From assembly GCA_002342585.1 (NCBI GenBank), contig DDQG01000030.1:4243-68242 (forward strand): a stretch of 64,000 bases of DNA. The letters run 5' to 3'. The notes beneath the pieces were generated by a model. It made no database searches. It was given only the letters and a program-made list of their open reading frames with translations, and was not told the origin of the DNA. This document shows positions 41,815 through 50,577 of the stretch, piece by piece (within the stretch, counting starts at the first letter, position 1; each line of letters starts with the position of its first letter). This stretch comes from Prevotellaceae bacterium UBA2448 (GTDB lineage: Bacteria; Bacteroidota; Bacteroidia; Bacteroidales; Bacteroidaceae). The position numbers and the translations under genes were made by a program.

Positions 41815-42618
41815 GAAATGCTTGAAATAAAAAACCTTACCACTGGTTATAAGACGAAGCACGGGAACGTAGCTGTGTCGAAGGGAATCAGTGCTGTGCT
41901 CAGAGCTGACGAACTGACTTGCGTCCTCGGACCGAACGGAGCCGGGAAATCGACTCTGTTGCGCACACTCTGTGCTTTCCAACCGGCTCTGAGTGGCGAG
42001 GTGATGCTGATGGGACGCAACGTAAACAGTTATACTAAGGAGGAATTGTCGAAGTTGATAAGTGTGGTGCTTACGGACAACTCCAGCGTAAAGAGCATGT
42101 CAGCGTGGGATGTGGTGAGCATGGGCAGAAGTCCCTACACAGGATTCTGGGGCAGGCTGTCGGCAGCGGACCAGCAGATTGTGAGCGAGAGTTTCCGACT
42201 GGTTGGCATAGAATGGTTGCAAGAGAGGTCGATGCAAACTCTCTCCGACGGAGAATGTCAGAAGGTGATGATAGCTAAGGCACTGGCTCAACAGACACCG
42301 GTAATCATCCTCGACGAACCCACAGCTTTCCTGGACTATCCAAGCAAGATTCAGATGATGCTGCTTTTACAGAAACTGGCAAAGACACTGCACAAAACAA
42401 TATTCTTGAGTACTCACGACTTGGAACACGCTCTGCAGATTGCCGACCAATTATGGTTGCTCGACAAAGAACACGGACTCGCAACGGGTTCACCGGAACA
42501 ACTCAGCCACGACGGTTCGGTCGAAACTTATTTCAACCGTCCTGGCTTACATTTCGACCGCGAAAACTATATTTTCAGAATCGATAAGGCTTTCGAGGCA
42601 TCAGCCACAGACCAATAA
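41806..42618 (+). CDS. FecE/BtuD-type ABC transporter ATPase
   Basis: This 270-residue ATPase subunit of an importer for iron-siderophore, heme or cobalamin has Walker A GPNGAGKST near residue 45, Q-loop region VVLTDNSSV, signature LSDGECQKV (Asp for the usual Gly), Walker B VIILDEPTAFLD and the switch His in STHD. No permease or binding protein gene is adjacent, which is unusual for this family. The start lies within a heptad array, and the ATG at 41809 is equally possible. Its 3' end overlaps the symporter gene by 44 bases. Confidence 0.87.
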   Translation: MMKEMLEIKNLTTGYKTKHGNVAVSKGISAVLRADELTCVLGPNGAGKSTLLRTLCAFQPALSGEVMLMGRNVNSYTKEELSKLISVVLTDNSSVKSMSAWDVVSMGRSPYTGFWGRLSAADQQIVSESFRLVGIEWLQERSMQTLSDGECQKVMIAKALAQQTPVIILDEPTAFLDYPSKIQMMLLLQKLAKTLHKTIFLSTHDLEHALQIADQLWLLDKEHGLATGSPEQLSHDGSVETYFNRPGLHFDRENYIFRIDKAFEASATDQ

Positions 42619-44029
42619 AGGTGAGGAAACCGTTAAACAGCAACATCTCATAGCCGAACTTATACGACCACAGTTGCTGACTTAGAAAATCAATCAGAAG
42701 ACATAGGAGTGGAGACAGAACTGCCACAACGATGACTCCCCTACCCTTTGGCGACCATTTCGTAAGCATACCGAAGGCGAAAAGTCCGAGCAACGGACCG
42801 TAGGTATAGCTTACAAGGGTGTAGATGAGGTCCATCACGCTGCCGCCTCCAATGGCGTTGAACAGCAGGGTGAGCAGCAAGAATACTCCCATCATAGTTA
42901 TGTGAACGCGTTTGCGAACCTTTTCTTTCAGTTGTATCACTTCGAGTTGCAAACGTTGGTCTTTTTCCATTTCCAACACATCGACACAGAATGATGTGGT
43001 AAGGGCGGTCAGGGCACTATCGGCACTGGAGAAGGCACTTGCCACCACTCCGATGGTGAAGAACAGCAGGGCAGCCTCGCCCATCACGCCTGAGAAGATT
43101 ACTCCGGAAAGCAGTTCGTCGCCACTGGCAGGCAGGGCAATATCCAGTTTGCCGTAAAGCATAAGCAGAAGTACTCCGAGCGAGAGGAACAGGAAGTTTA
43201 CGGGCACGAAGAGAATGCCGTAGGAACACATATTCAGTTGGGCCTTACGCAGGCTGCTGCAGGTAAGGTTTTTCTGCATCATGTCCTGATCAAGACCCGT
43301 CATCACAATCACCACGAACACTCCACTAAGAAACTGTTTCCAGAAATTCTGACGGGAAATGAAGTCGTCCCATTCGAATATGCGGCTGTGCGGGTCGTTC
43401 ATCACTGCAGCAAAAGCCTCCTCAGGATTCATCTCAAGCATACTGCACACACGAAGCAGAATGAGCATGAGAGCAACGAGGAGCATGAAAGTCTGCACTG
43501 CATCGGTCCACACGAGCGAACGGATTCCGCTTCTACGGGTGTAGAGCCAGATGAACAGAAGTGTCAGTGCAGCAGTAGCAGCATAAGGAACACCGTATTT
43601 ATCAGCGATACAAACTTGCAGGATGCGGATGACGATATAGAATTTCGCAGCACTGCTAACCAGTTTACTGAGAATGAAAAAGGCTGCGCCGGTCTTGTAG
43701 CCTGCCCTGCCGAGGCGAACTTCCAGATAGGTATAAATGGAGGTGAGCTTCAGTTTGTAGTAAAGTGGCAGAAGAACGAAAGCTACGAAAATATAGCCGA
43801 AGACGAATCCGATGCACATCTGCAGGTAGGTCATGTCGGTTGTCATCACCCATCCCGGCACACCGATGAAGGTGAGTCCGCTGATGCTGGCACCAATCAT
43901 GCCAAATGCCACAAGCCACCAGGGCGACTGACGGTTCCCACGGAAGAAAGCATCGTTATCATAACTGCCGGCAGACAGTCGGGAAACTATAATTAGGATG
44001 GCGAAATAGCCGAGAAGAATGAGAAGCAT
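42575..44029 (-). CDS. Sodium:solute symporter (SSS family)
   Basis: A 484-residue inner-membrane transporter with about 13 membrane segments. Family marks include the N-terminal LLGYFAILIIVSRLS, GASISGLTFIGVPG, the TDAVQTFMLL segment and SSADSALTALTTSFCVD (Na+ site region). The solute cannot be told; sialic acid, sugars or amino acids are known for relatives. It is preceded by heptad arrays in its 5' leader, and the gene upstream on the same strand is a CPBP protease 112 bases away. Confidence 0.87.
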   Translation of the reverse strand: MLLILLGYFAILIIVSRLSAGSYDNDAFFRGNRQSPWWLVAFGMIGASISGLTFIGVPGWVMTTDMTYLQMCIGFVFGYIFVAFVLLPLYYKLKLTSIYTYLEVRLGRAGYKTGAAFFILSKLVSSAAKFYIVIRILQVCIADKYGVPYAATAALTLLFIWLYTRRSGIRSLVWTDAVQTFMLLVALMLILLRVCSMLEMNPEEAFAAVMNDPHSRIFEWDDFISRQNFWKQFLSGVFVVIVMTGLDQDMMQKNLTCSSLRKAQLNMCSYGILFVPVNFLFLSLGVLLLMLYGKLDIALPASGDELLSGVIFSGVMGEAALLFFTIGVVASAFSSADSALTALTTSFCVDVLEMEKDQRLQLEVIQLKEKVRKRVHITMMGVFLLLTLLFNAIGGGSVMDLIYTLVSYTYGPLLGLFAFGMLTKWSPKGRGVIVVAVLSPLLCLLIDFLSQQLWSYKFGYEMLLFNGFLTFIGLWLMPRKPYRF

Positions 44030-44039
44030 AGTTTTAATT

Positions 44040-44135
44040 CATAATGCATAATTCATAATGCATAATTGAAAATTGATAATTGATAATTGGAAATTGGTTT
44101 TCGTTTTCGTTATCGTTTTCGCTATCATTTTCGTA
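44040..44135 (+). repeat. Heptad array (8 units) followed by TTTTCG hexads
   Basis: Eight consecutive heptads (CATAATG, CATAATT, CATAATG, CATAATT, GAAAATT, GATAATT, GATAATT, GGAAATT) span 44040-44095. About six TTTTCG/TTATCG hexads follow to 44135. This is the longest array in the window. Confidence 0.8.
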
Positions 44136-44141
44136 CGAAGT

Positions 44142-44873
44142 TTATTCGTCAATTTTTCGGGTGGCAATGATGCAGATGAGTCCGCAGACAACGATGATGC
44201 CGACTTCTGTACCCAGACCGAAGTAGTCGTAGTATTGGATTTTGCCCGATTCGTCAGCAAGGAAATTCATTTCCGCTACGGCAATCGAGTTGTTTATTAT
44301 ATGTATAATGGATGTGAGCACTACATTGCGCATCCGGTAGTAGATGAGTCCGAAGATGAGTCCGAGGGCGATGGCGAAAGGAATCTGAATCGGGTTGCCG
44401 TGAATAATTCCGAAGAGGAGGGCACTCAACACGATGGCGCTCCACTTATCCACCCCACTCCGAAGCAGGTGTCCGAGGATAGCCTCACGGAATACGAGTT
44501 CCTCGACGATTGGTCCCACCACAGCAATGGCGACGATGCCCCACCAGTTGTGCGCCATGTCCATAAACTGATCAGCCATGATGTCGGGCAGGCGAAGCAG
44601 TTCACTGAGCAAATCGACTGCTATGATGCAGGTGAAGGCAGACACTATCGAAGCCTTCCACCCCATGCGGTTTGGGTGCTGCAACATCTGCCAGCTGAAC
44701 TGCACCATACCGATTTTCCACAACACAAGAATGGTGAACAGTCCCGACAGCATCACAGCAATCGACAGTGTCGTTGTGCTCACCCCCACACTTACCAGGA
44801 GAATTCCGCTAACCGCCTGCATTGCAGCGAATACGAGCAGTGGCACGAGGGTTCTCAGATAAACATTCTTCAT
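44142..44873 (-). CDS. CPBP family intramembrane metalloprotease
   Basis: A 243-residue membrane protein with about seven hydrophobic segments. It carries the CPBP/Abi motifs EELVFRE (motif 1, residues about 125-131), FGIIHGN (motif 2) and HIINNS (motif 3), which form the intramembrane active site. Relatives process prenylated or membrane peptides or protect against bacteriocins. The substrate is unknown here. Confidence 0.88.
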   Translation of the reverse strand: MKNVYLRTLVPLLVFAAMQAVSGILLVSVGVSTTTLSIAVMLSGLFTILVLWKIGMVQFSWQMLQHPNRMGWKASIVSAFTCIIAVDLLSELLRLPDIMADQFMDMAHNWWGIVAIAVVGPIVEELVFREAILGHLLRSGVDKWSAIVLSALLFGIIHGNPIQIPFAIALGLIFGLIYYRMRNVVLTSIIHIINNSIAVAEMNFLADESGKIQYYDYFGLGTEVGIIVVCGLICIIATRKIDE

Positions 44874-44961
44874 AACCTTATCATTTATGGCGCGAAGTTA
44901 CGATTTTTGAATTGATAATTGAAATTTACTGTTCAAGAAAAACAACACACCCCGCAAGGTT

Positions 44962-45036
44962 AACTTTAAACTTTAAACTTTAAAATCAGGCTTGCATGAA
45001 AAACTTTAAACTTTAAACTTTAAACTTTAAACTTTA
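44962..45036 (+). repeat. Heptad arrays AACTTTA x3 and x5
   Basis: AACTTTA three times at 44962-44982 and five times at 45002-45036 form the region just upstream of the radA -7 box (TACCTTCG, 45042-45049). Confidence 0.75.
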
Positions 45037-45073
45037 TTTCCTACCTTCGTGGCGGAAAGAGAAAAACAGCAAG

Positions 45074-46450
45074 ATGGCAAAAGAAAAGATTCAATATGTA
45101 TGTACGTCATGCGGCTACGACAGTCCGAAGTGGATTGGTCGCTGTCCGTCGTGCGGCGAGTGGAACACCTTCGCAGAACAGCGTGTAGGCGGCAAGCAGG
45201 TATATGACAAGCTACTGCAGTTCTCGAGCGGCAGTCCGCAGTCGAGTCCTATCAGGGTGCGCACAATCGAGAGCACCGAGGAACCTCGCATCAACCTCTG
45301 CGACGACGAACTGAACCGCGTGCTTGGCGGCGGACTGGTGCCCGGCTCGCTGGTGTTGCTTGGCGGCGAACCCGGTATAGGAAAATCCACATTGATTCTG
45401 CAGACAGCCCTTGGACTGAAAGACAAGACCGTGCTCTACGTGAGCGGTGAGGAAAGTGCCCGACAGATAAAGCTGAGAGCCGACCGCATCACGCAGGAGG
45501 AAAGCGGAGTGCTGGTGGTGTGCGAGTCGATGATTGAAAACATCTTCAAACACATCGAAGACAGTCAGCCCGACATCGTAGTGATTGACTCCATACAGAC
45601 TATGGCAACGCAGGACGTGGAGTCGGCACCGGGCAGCATCAGTCAGATACGCGAGTGTGCCGCCCTTTTGCTCAAATATGCAAAGGAAACGAACATACCT
45701 ATCATCATCATCGGACACATCACGAAGGAAGGCACCATAGCCGGTCCGAAGATTCTGGAACACATGGTCGATACGGTGCTTCAGTTCGAAGGCGACCAGC
45801 ACTACATGTACCGCATCGTCCGAGCAATCAAGAACCGCTTCGGTTCCACAGCCGAACTGGGCATCTACGAAATGCGTCAGAACGGCTTGCGACCAGTGAG
45901 CAACCCGTCGGAACTCCTGCTGAGCGACGTGGATAACAGCGAGGGACTCTCCGGCGTAGCAATTGCCAGTGCCATCGAAGGAGTGCGTCCGCTGCTCATC
46001 GAAACACAGGCTCTCGTGAGCAGTGCAGCATACGGCAATCCGCAGCGCTCTGCCACAGGCTTCGACCTCCGACGCCTCAACATGCTTCTTGCTGTTTTGG
46101 AGAAAAGGGTTGGTTTCAAACTGATGCAGAAAGATGTCTATCTGAACATCGCAGGCGGCATCCGCGTCACCGACACAGCCATCGACCTGAGTGTCATCGC
46201 AGCCGTTCTGAGCAGCAATGTGGATACGGGCATCGACCGCGACATCTGCATGACGGGCGAAGTGGGACTCTCCGGCGAAATCCGTCCCGTAAGCCGCATC
46301 CTGCAGCGCATTGCCGAGGCAGAAAAACTTGGATTCTCCACCATCATCGTGCCTAATGCCAACATGCAGGGTTTGGACACAAAGCAGTTCAAAATAAGGA
46401 TAAAACCCGTCCGCAAGGTGGAAGAAGCACTGCGCGAACTCTTCGGGTAG
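45074..46450 (+). CDS. radA: DNA repair protein RadA
   Basis: A 458-residue RecA-like branch-migration ATPase of homologous recombination. An N-terminal zinc finger (CTSCGYDSPKWIGRCPSCGEW) precedes Walker A GGEPGIGKST, the RadA-specific KNRFGS motif, and a C-terminal Lon-like domain ending in RKVEEALREL. All features match the normal-length family. TACCTTCG at 45042-45049 is the likely promoter box, directly behind an AACTTTA array. Confidence 0.96.
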   Translation: MAKEKIQYVCTSCGYDSPKWIGRCPSCGEWNTFAEQRVGGKQVYDKLLQFSSGSPQSSPIRVRTIESTEEPRINLCDDELNRVLGGGLVPGSLVLLGGEPGIGKSTLILQTALGLKDKTVLYVSGEESARQIKLRADRITQEESGVLVVCESMIENIFKHIEDSQPDIVVIDSIQTMATQDVESAPGSISQIRECAALLLKYAKETNIPIIIIGHITKEGTIAGPKILEHMVDTVLQFEGDQHYMYRIVRAIKNRFGSTAELGIYEMRQNGLRPVSNPSELLLSDVDNSEGLSGVAIASAIEGVRPLLIETQALVSSAAYGNPQRSATGFDLRRLNMLLAVLEKRVGFKLMQKDVYLNIAGGIRVTDTAIDLSVIAAVLSSNVDTGIDRDICMTGEVGLSGEIRPVSRILQRIAEAEKLGFSTIIVPNANMQGLDTKQFKIRIKPVRKVEEALRELFG

Positions 46451-46548
46451 GCAAAAATGTGCATACAAAACACGGCTGAAAAACATCTAGTTACAAACTT
46501 TTTTTTAATGTTGTGCAAGAAAATCTTGTAACAATGCACAAGAATTGC

Positions 46549-46556
46549 TAACTTTG
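46549..46556 (+). promoter_or_regulatory. -7 box for the TetR-fabG transcript
   Basis: TAACTTTG matches TAnnTTTG. CTTG lies 20 bases upstream. An in-frame TTG at 46545 would overlap this box, so translation must start later, at 46593. Confidence 0.6.
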
Positions 46557-46592
46557 CAGCGTATAAATAAAAGAGGGATTTGTTATTGGTAT

Positions 46593-47171
46593 ATGGCTGT
46601 ATTAAAAACAAAGCAATTACTTGTTGACATCGCAAGACAACTCTTCGCTAAGCAGGGATTTGAAAGTACGACGATGAACGACATCGCTGTCACCTCGAAA
46701 AAGGGTCGCCGCACGCTCTACACCTATTTCAACAGCAAAGAGGACATCTACTATGCCGTAATTCAGACCGAGCTGGAACGTCTGTCGGAAAGCATGGAGG
46801 AAGTTGCACAGAAAAACATCGCACCAGAAGAAAAACTCGTACAACTCGTCTTCAACCACCTCAATGTCATTAAGGAGGCAGTGAACCGAAACGGATTCCT
46901 GCGTGCCGAATTCTTCCGCGACGTGTGGAAGGTGGAAGCCGTGAGAAAAGAATTCGACAAAAACGAGATAGCCCTCATCCGCCGCATCATGAACGAAGGC
47001 AACGACCGCGGTTCGTTCGAGATAAAAAACGTACGACTCATGGCAGAGATATTCCACTTCTGTCTGAAAGGTTGCGAAGTGCCCTTCATCTACGGACGCT
47101 TTGCTGCCAAGAACGAAGAAGAGCTCTACCCTTACGTGCGGAACATGATTCTGAAACAACTGAAGAAATAA
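46593..47171 (+). CDS. TetR family transcriptional regulator
   Basis: A 192-residue regulator with an N-terminal TetR HTH domain (ARQLFAKQGFESTTMNDIA, then GRRTLYTYFNSKEDIYYAVI) and an all-helical ligand domain. The start at 46593 puts the HTH at the usual distance and leaves room for the promoter box. It lies 24 bases before fabG on the same strand, so control of fatty-acid synthesis is a reasonable inference. TetR-type fatty-acid regulators such as FabR are known elsewhere, but no operator palindrome was identified. Confidence 0.9.
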   Translation: MAVLKTKQLLVDIARQLFAKQGFESTTMNDIAVTSKKGRRTLYTYFNSKEDIYYAVIQTELERLSESMEEVAQKNIAPEEKLVQLVFNHLNVIKEAVNRNGFLRAEFFRDVWKVEAVRKEFDKNEIALIRRIMNEGNDRGSFEIKNVRLMAEIFHFCLKGCEVPFIYGRFAAKNEEELYPYVRNMILKQLKK

Positions 47172-47195
47172 AATCACAATCTAACAACATAAATT

Positions 47196-47954
47196 ATGGG
47201 ACTTTTACAAGGAAAGACAGCCCTCATCACAGGAGCTGCACGTGGCATCGGTAAGGCGGTAGCCATGAAGTTTGCCCAGGAGGGTGCAAACATAGCATTT
47301 ACAGACCTCGTTCTCAACGACGACATGGCAGCCGGACTCGAGGCTACCCGCAAGGAAATCGAAGCACTCGGAGTGACTTGCCGCGCTTATGCAGGCAACG
47401 CAGCCGACTTCGCAGAGACTGAGACTGTAGTGAAGAAAATCCACGAAGACTTCGGCTCAATCGACGTACTCGTAAACAATGCCGGCATCACAAAGGACGG
47501 ACTCATGCTCCGTATGAGCGAGCAGCAGTGGGACGCAGTGCTGAACGTAAACCTCAAGTCAGCCTTCAACTTCATCCACGCCGTAGCACCAATCATGCTT
47601 CGTCAGCGTGGCGGTTCAATCATCAACATGTCTTCTGTTGTAGGTGTACACGGCAACGCAGGTCAGTGCAACTACTCAGCTTCTAAGGCAGGTATGATTG
47701 GTCTGGCAAAATCCATCGCACAGGAACTCGGTCCTAAGGGTGTACGTGCCAACGCAGTTGCTCCTGGCTTCATCGAGACAGCTATGACAGCTCAGCTTCC
47801 AGAGGAAATCCGTCAGGACTGGATGAAGAAGATTCCACTTCGCCGCGGCGGTCAGGTTGAAGACATCGCAAACGTATGTCTCTTCCTCGCATCCGACATG
47901 TCAAGCTACGTTAGCGGACAGGTCATCCAGATCGACGGCGGAATGAATATGTAA
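47196..47954 (+). CDS. fabG: 3-oxoacyl-ACP reductase
   Basis: Reduces 3-oxoacyl-ACP with NADPH in fatty-acid elongation. The 252-residue short-chain dehydrogenase has TGAARGIG (cofactor binding), NNAGITKDG, the catalytic Ser in INMSSVVG, and YSASKAG with Tyr and Lys. The C-terminal GQVIQIDGGMNM is typical of FabG. It is followed by a strong terminator, so TetR and fabG form a two-gene unit. Confidence 0.93.
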   Translation: MGLLQGKTALITGAARGIGKAVAMKFAQEGANIAFTDLVLNDDMAAGLEATRKEIEALGVTCRAYAGNAADFAETETVVKKIHEDFGSIDVLVNNAGITKDGLMLRMSEQQWDAVLNVNLKSAFNFIHAVAPIMLRQRGGSIINMSSVVGVHGNAGQCNYSASKAGMIGLAKSIAQELGPKGVRANAVAPGFIETAMTAQLPEEIRQDWMKKIPLRRGGQVEDIANVCLFLASDMSSYVSGQVIQIDGGMNM

Positions 47955-47975
47955 TATACCCCCAAACACCAATAC

Positions 47976-48022
47976 ATCGGCAGGTTACACCCCACATATC
48001 GGTTGTAATCTGCCGATTTTTT
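47976..48022 (+). terminator. Terminator after fabG
   Basis: A 14-bp stem (47976-47989 with 48004-48017, one G-U) with a 14-base loop is followed by T6. Confidence 0.8.
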
Positions 48023-48165
48023 ATGTCCATTTCATCGGGATTTTGTTTTTTTGAACTATAAAATTGTTTTATTGAACCATGAAGTGGCACAAAAAAATTC
48101 TGTACTGAGTTTTTTATCTGTAGATTTGCGATGTCTTTTTCAACCTTACAACCTTTTTTATAACT

Positions 48166-49359
48166 ATGGATGAAGAATATGTAATAAACGGAGCGGCATG
48201 GGACAAACTCGACCAAGCCCTTTTCACTTCTTCACTTATCACAGAAGAAGAACATAAACGTGGCAGGCTCGAAGACGAGCAGCACATGTATCCTATCTCG
48301 CGTAAGGAAACCGAACAGATGGAGCAACTGCTCAACGAGGCAGAAGAGCTCGCCGATGATCCTAACGAGGAGAACTATGTAGAACGCCTGAGCATGCTGC
48401 GCAATGTGGTCGATTGGTCGAAAAGTCGCCACAAGTCGTGGTCGGTAAAGGTCATCATCGGAGGCATCATCAGTGCATGGATCTTTAACGGCACTAACAA
48501 CACTGATAAAAAGTGGATGGAGGAAATCGAAAATATCCAGAAGACAGTGGAGGCAGTGCAGGCATGGGACTCTACCGAAGTGGTTCTGAACGTGGGCAAC
48601 GTAAGCGCCGAATGGCAAGACAAGCATTCTGATGAACGCCTCAATTCGCCGAAACATTACAAGATGTACGAGCTGAGTGAGATAAAAATGTATCTGGAAG
48701 GCCAGAAGGAAGAGGCTGTTCGCATACAGGCAATGGCCGACACCACGAAAGACGCAGAACTGAAGCAGCGCCGGTTGGAGTCGGTCGAGGAACACAAAGT
48801 CAAGGCAGCGAAGTATCAGGCAGAATACGATTCCGTATCGGCTCTCAATACCGCACAGATCAGGGACATTGCACTGAGCAGGCTGAACCGTAGCATGAAC
48901 ATCAAGACCGGCACACTCAAAACGATGCACGGATTCGGGATATTCCTCTGCATCCTCATCCCGCTCTACATCATCAGCGGCTATCCGCGAGGCTACAACC
49001 TCATCCGCAGCTATGTACGCGGCGGCTGTCTTGGCGCATTCCGCAATGTGGGCTTCGGACTGGCGTCCTTCTTCTTTGGTGTCGGTCTGGCAGCGTCGCT
49101 CCTTCCCGACGATATAGTGAAATACAAATACAGCGACGGGCACACCGAGACTCGCAACGAAGGCAACATATTCAACATACCAATCATGATAATCAAACTG
49201 GGTATGATGTGTATCGGAGCCATACTCTTCGTCATCGTATCTACGTTTATAATGATATTCGAAACCATCGGCGGTCTCCGACGCAACATCGACTGGGGCG
49301 CAATCTTCCGCATACTCATCCCGAAGAAACCGCAGCCCGAGGCTCAGCACAACGCATAA
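48166..49359 (+). CDS. Unknown membrane protein with long helical region
   Basis: The 397-residue protein has an acidic helical N-terminal region (about residues 1-90), a short hydrophobic stretch (VKVIIGGIISAWIF) and a charged coiled-coil-like middle (residues about 115-245, many Glu/Lys). The C-terminal part has three or four hydrophobic segments: GFGIFLCILIPLYIISG, NVGFGLASFFFGVGLAA, and IIKLGMMCIGAILFVIVSTFIMIF. The family was not recognised. It lies 59 bases upstream of a second small membrane protein, and both may form an envelope-associated pair. Confidence 0.6.
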   Translation: MDEEYVINGAAWDKLDQALFTSSLITEEEHKRGRLEDEQHMYPISRKETEQMEQLLNEAEELADDPNEENYVERLSMLRNVVDWSKSRHKSWSVKVIIGGIISAWIFNGTNNTDKKWMEEIENIQKTVEAVQAWDSTEVVLNVGNVSAEWQDKHSDERLNSPKHYKMYELSEIKMYLEGQKEEAVRIQAMADTTKDAELKQRRLESVEEHKVKAAKYQAEYDSVSALNTAQIRDIALSRLNRSMNIKTGTLKTMHGFGIFLCILIPLYIISGYPRGYNLIRSYVRGGCLGAFRNVGFGLASFFFGVGLAASLLPDDIVKYKYSDGHTETRNEGNIFNIPIMIIKLGMMCIGAILFVIVSTFIMIFETIGGLRRNIDWGAIFRILIPKKPQPEAQHNA

Positions 49360-49418
49360 GGGAGCAACCCGCTTTTTTAACTAACAATATTAATCACACT
49401 TAAAACCCCCAAACAACT

Positions 49419-49823
49419 ATGAACAATTGGTTATTCAGATTCCTCACCAGCGGATTTGGTACAGGCATGGCAGCCCCAAAAGCACTCGGATGGTTTATCG
49501 CTATCTGTCTTGTCGGACTATGGATATTCATCTGGTTTGTAAAACTCATCTACAAACTGATCGTTGGAGAAAAGATTCCAAAATACAAGGACGGCAACTA
49601 CGAAGTTGTACTCACATCTGTAGGCGACGACCCGAAAGCACTCAAAAAGCAGCTAAAAGAGTTTAATGGTTATAGTGGTTCGCTTGCAAATAAAGTGATG
49701 AAAAACCTACCTTCAGTAGTTGTTACAGGTCTTGACAAACAGTCAGCAGAAGACTTCAAGATCATCCTCGACGAAACAGGAGCTAAAACAGAAATAAGAA
49801 TCATACAGGCTGATAAAAAATAA
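49419..49823 (+). CDS. Membrane protein with L7/L12 C-terminal-like domain
   Basis: The 134-residue protein has one membrane segment (GWFIAICLVGLWIFIWFVKL, residues about 24-43). A ~70-residue soluble domain with alternating strands and helices follows. By eye this resembles the ribosomal L7/L12 C-terminal domain: YEVVLTSVGDDPKALKKQLK, then GLDKQSAEDFKIILDETGAK, against the L12 pattern of a strand, KxxVIKxVR, then a later KxDAExLKxxLExAGA. L12-like domains on membrane proteins are not ribosomal. A protein-protein contact role is inferred. It probably shares a transcript with the 397-residue gene. Confidence 0.62.
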   Translation: MNNWLFRFLTSGFGTGMAAPKALGWFIAICLVGLWIFIWFVKLIYKLIVGEKIPKYKDGNYEVVLTSVGDDPKALKKQLKEFNGYSGSLANKVMKNLPSVVVTGLDKQSAEDFKIILDETGAKTEIRIIQADKK

Positions 49824-49865
49824 AAGGGCAATTCAAAAAGTAAGAGGAAAAGTGGGTGTGTTATA

Positions 49866-49897
49866 TTTGGGCACATCCACATTTTTTTGTAGCTTTG
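49866..49897 (+). promoter_or_regulatory. Promoter of the pseudouridine synthase gene
   Basis: TTTG (49866-49869), 20 bases, TAGCTTTG (49890-49897), only 8 bases before the ATG at 49906. The mRNA leader would be almost absent. Confidence 0.6.
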
Positions 49898-49905
49898 CCG
49901 CCATT

Positions 49906-50577
49906 ATGCAAGTAGTTTACGAAGACAATCACATCATCATCGTGTCGAAGGAGAGCGGCGAGATAGTCCAGGGCGATAAGACTGGCGACCAGCCGCTATC
50001 GGAGACCGTAAAGCAATATATCAAGGAAGCGTATGCCAAACCGGGCAACGTCTTCCTTGGTGTTGTTCATAGACTGGACCGTCCCGTAAGCGGACTGGTA
50101 CTCTTCGCCCGAACCAGCAAAGCCCTACCCCGCCTCAACAAGATGTTTGCCGCAGGCGAAGTGCACAAGACCTACTGGGCAATAGTAAGTCAGATGCCGC
50201 CTAAGCAGGAAGGCACCCTAATCAGCTGGCTCAAGAGAAACGAACAACAGAACAAGTCGTACGCCTACGACCACGAGGTGAAGGACTCGAAACGCGCGGA
50301 ACTGGACTACAAAGTCATAGGCAAGAGCGACCGCTACTACCTGCTCGAAGTCACACTGAAAACCGGCCGCCACCACCAGATTCGCTGCCAGCTGGCAGAA
50401 ATGGGCTGTCCCATCAAGGGCGACCTGAAGTATGGTGCCAAGCGCAGCAATCCCGACGGCTCAATCTGCCTGCACGCCCGCAGGATAGACTTCATACACC
50501 CCATAAGCAAAAAAGAAATTGTCGTTGAGGCACCAGTCCCCAACGACAATCTATGGAAAGCCTTAGTTAATGCATAA
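49906..50577 (+). CDS. RluA-family pseudouridine synthase
   Basis: A 223-residue enzyme from the ATG at 49906. An upstream GTG at 49852 would include the promoter box in the coding sequence and is rejected. The catalytic motif HRLDRPVSGLVLFAR carries the active-site Asp, and GRHHQIRCQLAEMG and ICLHARRIDF are typical of the RluA/RluC/TruC branch. It lacks an S4 domain. It modifies rRNA or tRNA uridines, but the target cannot be assigned. The stop codon lies inside a CATAATG array. Confidence 0.9.
   Translation: MQVVYEDNHIIIVSKESGEIVQGDKTGDQPLSETVKQYIKEAYAKPGNVFLGVVHRLDRPVSGLVLFARTSKALPRLNKMFAAGEVHKTYWAIVSQMPPKQEGTLISWLKRNEQQNKSYAYDHEVKDSKRAELDYKVIGKSDRYYLLEVTLKTGRHHQIRCQLAEMGCPIKGDLKYGAKRSNPDGSICLHARRIDFIHPISKKEIVVEAPVPNDNLWKALVNA

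Noticed and set aside
41806..42618. Complete iron-siderophore uptake operon
   Set aside because: Only the ATPase is present; the neighbours are an antiporter and a convergent symporter, with no permease or binding protein.
43238..43996. A 252-residue frame antisense to the sodium:solute symporter
   Set aside because: His/Glu-rich mirror of a hydrophobic protein. The symporter has the correct hydropathy and motifs.
45212..46486. A 424-residue frame antisense to radA
   Set aside because: RadA on the plus strand has every family motif. The antisense frame is His/Asp/Val-rich in the way that mirror frames of G/C-biased genes are.
48232..49350. A 372-residue frame antisense to the 397-residue membrane protein
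   Set aside because: The plus-strand product has clear membrane segments and normal composition. The antisense product looks like a shadow with many His, Cys and Val.
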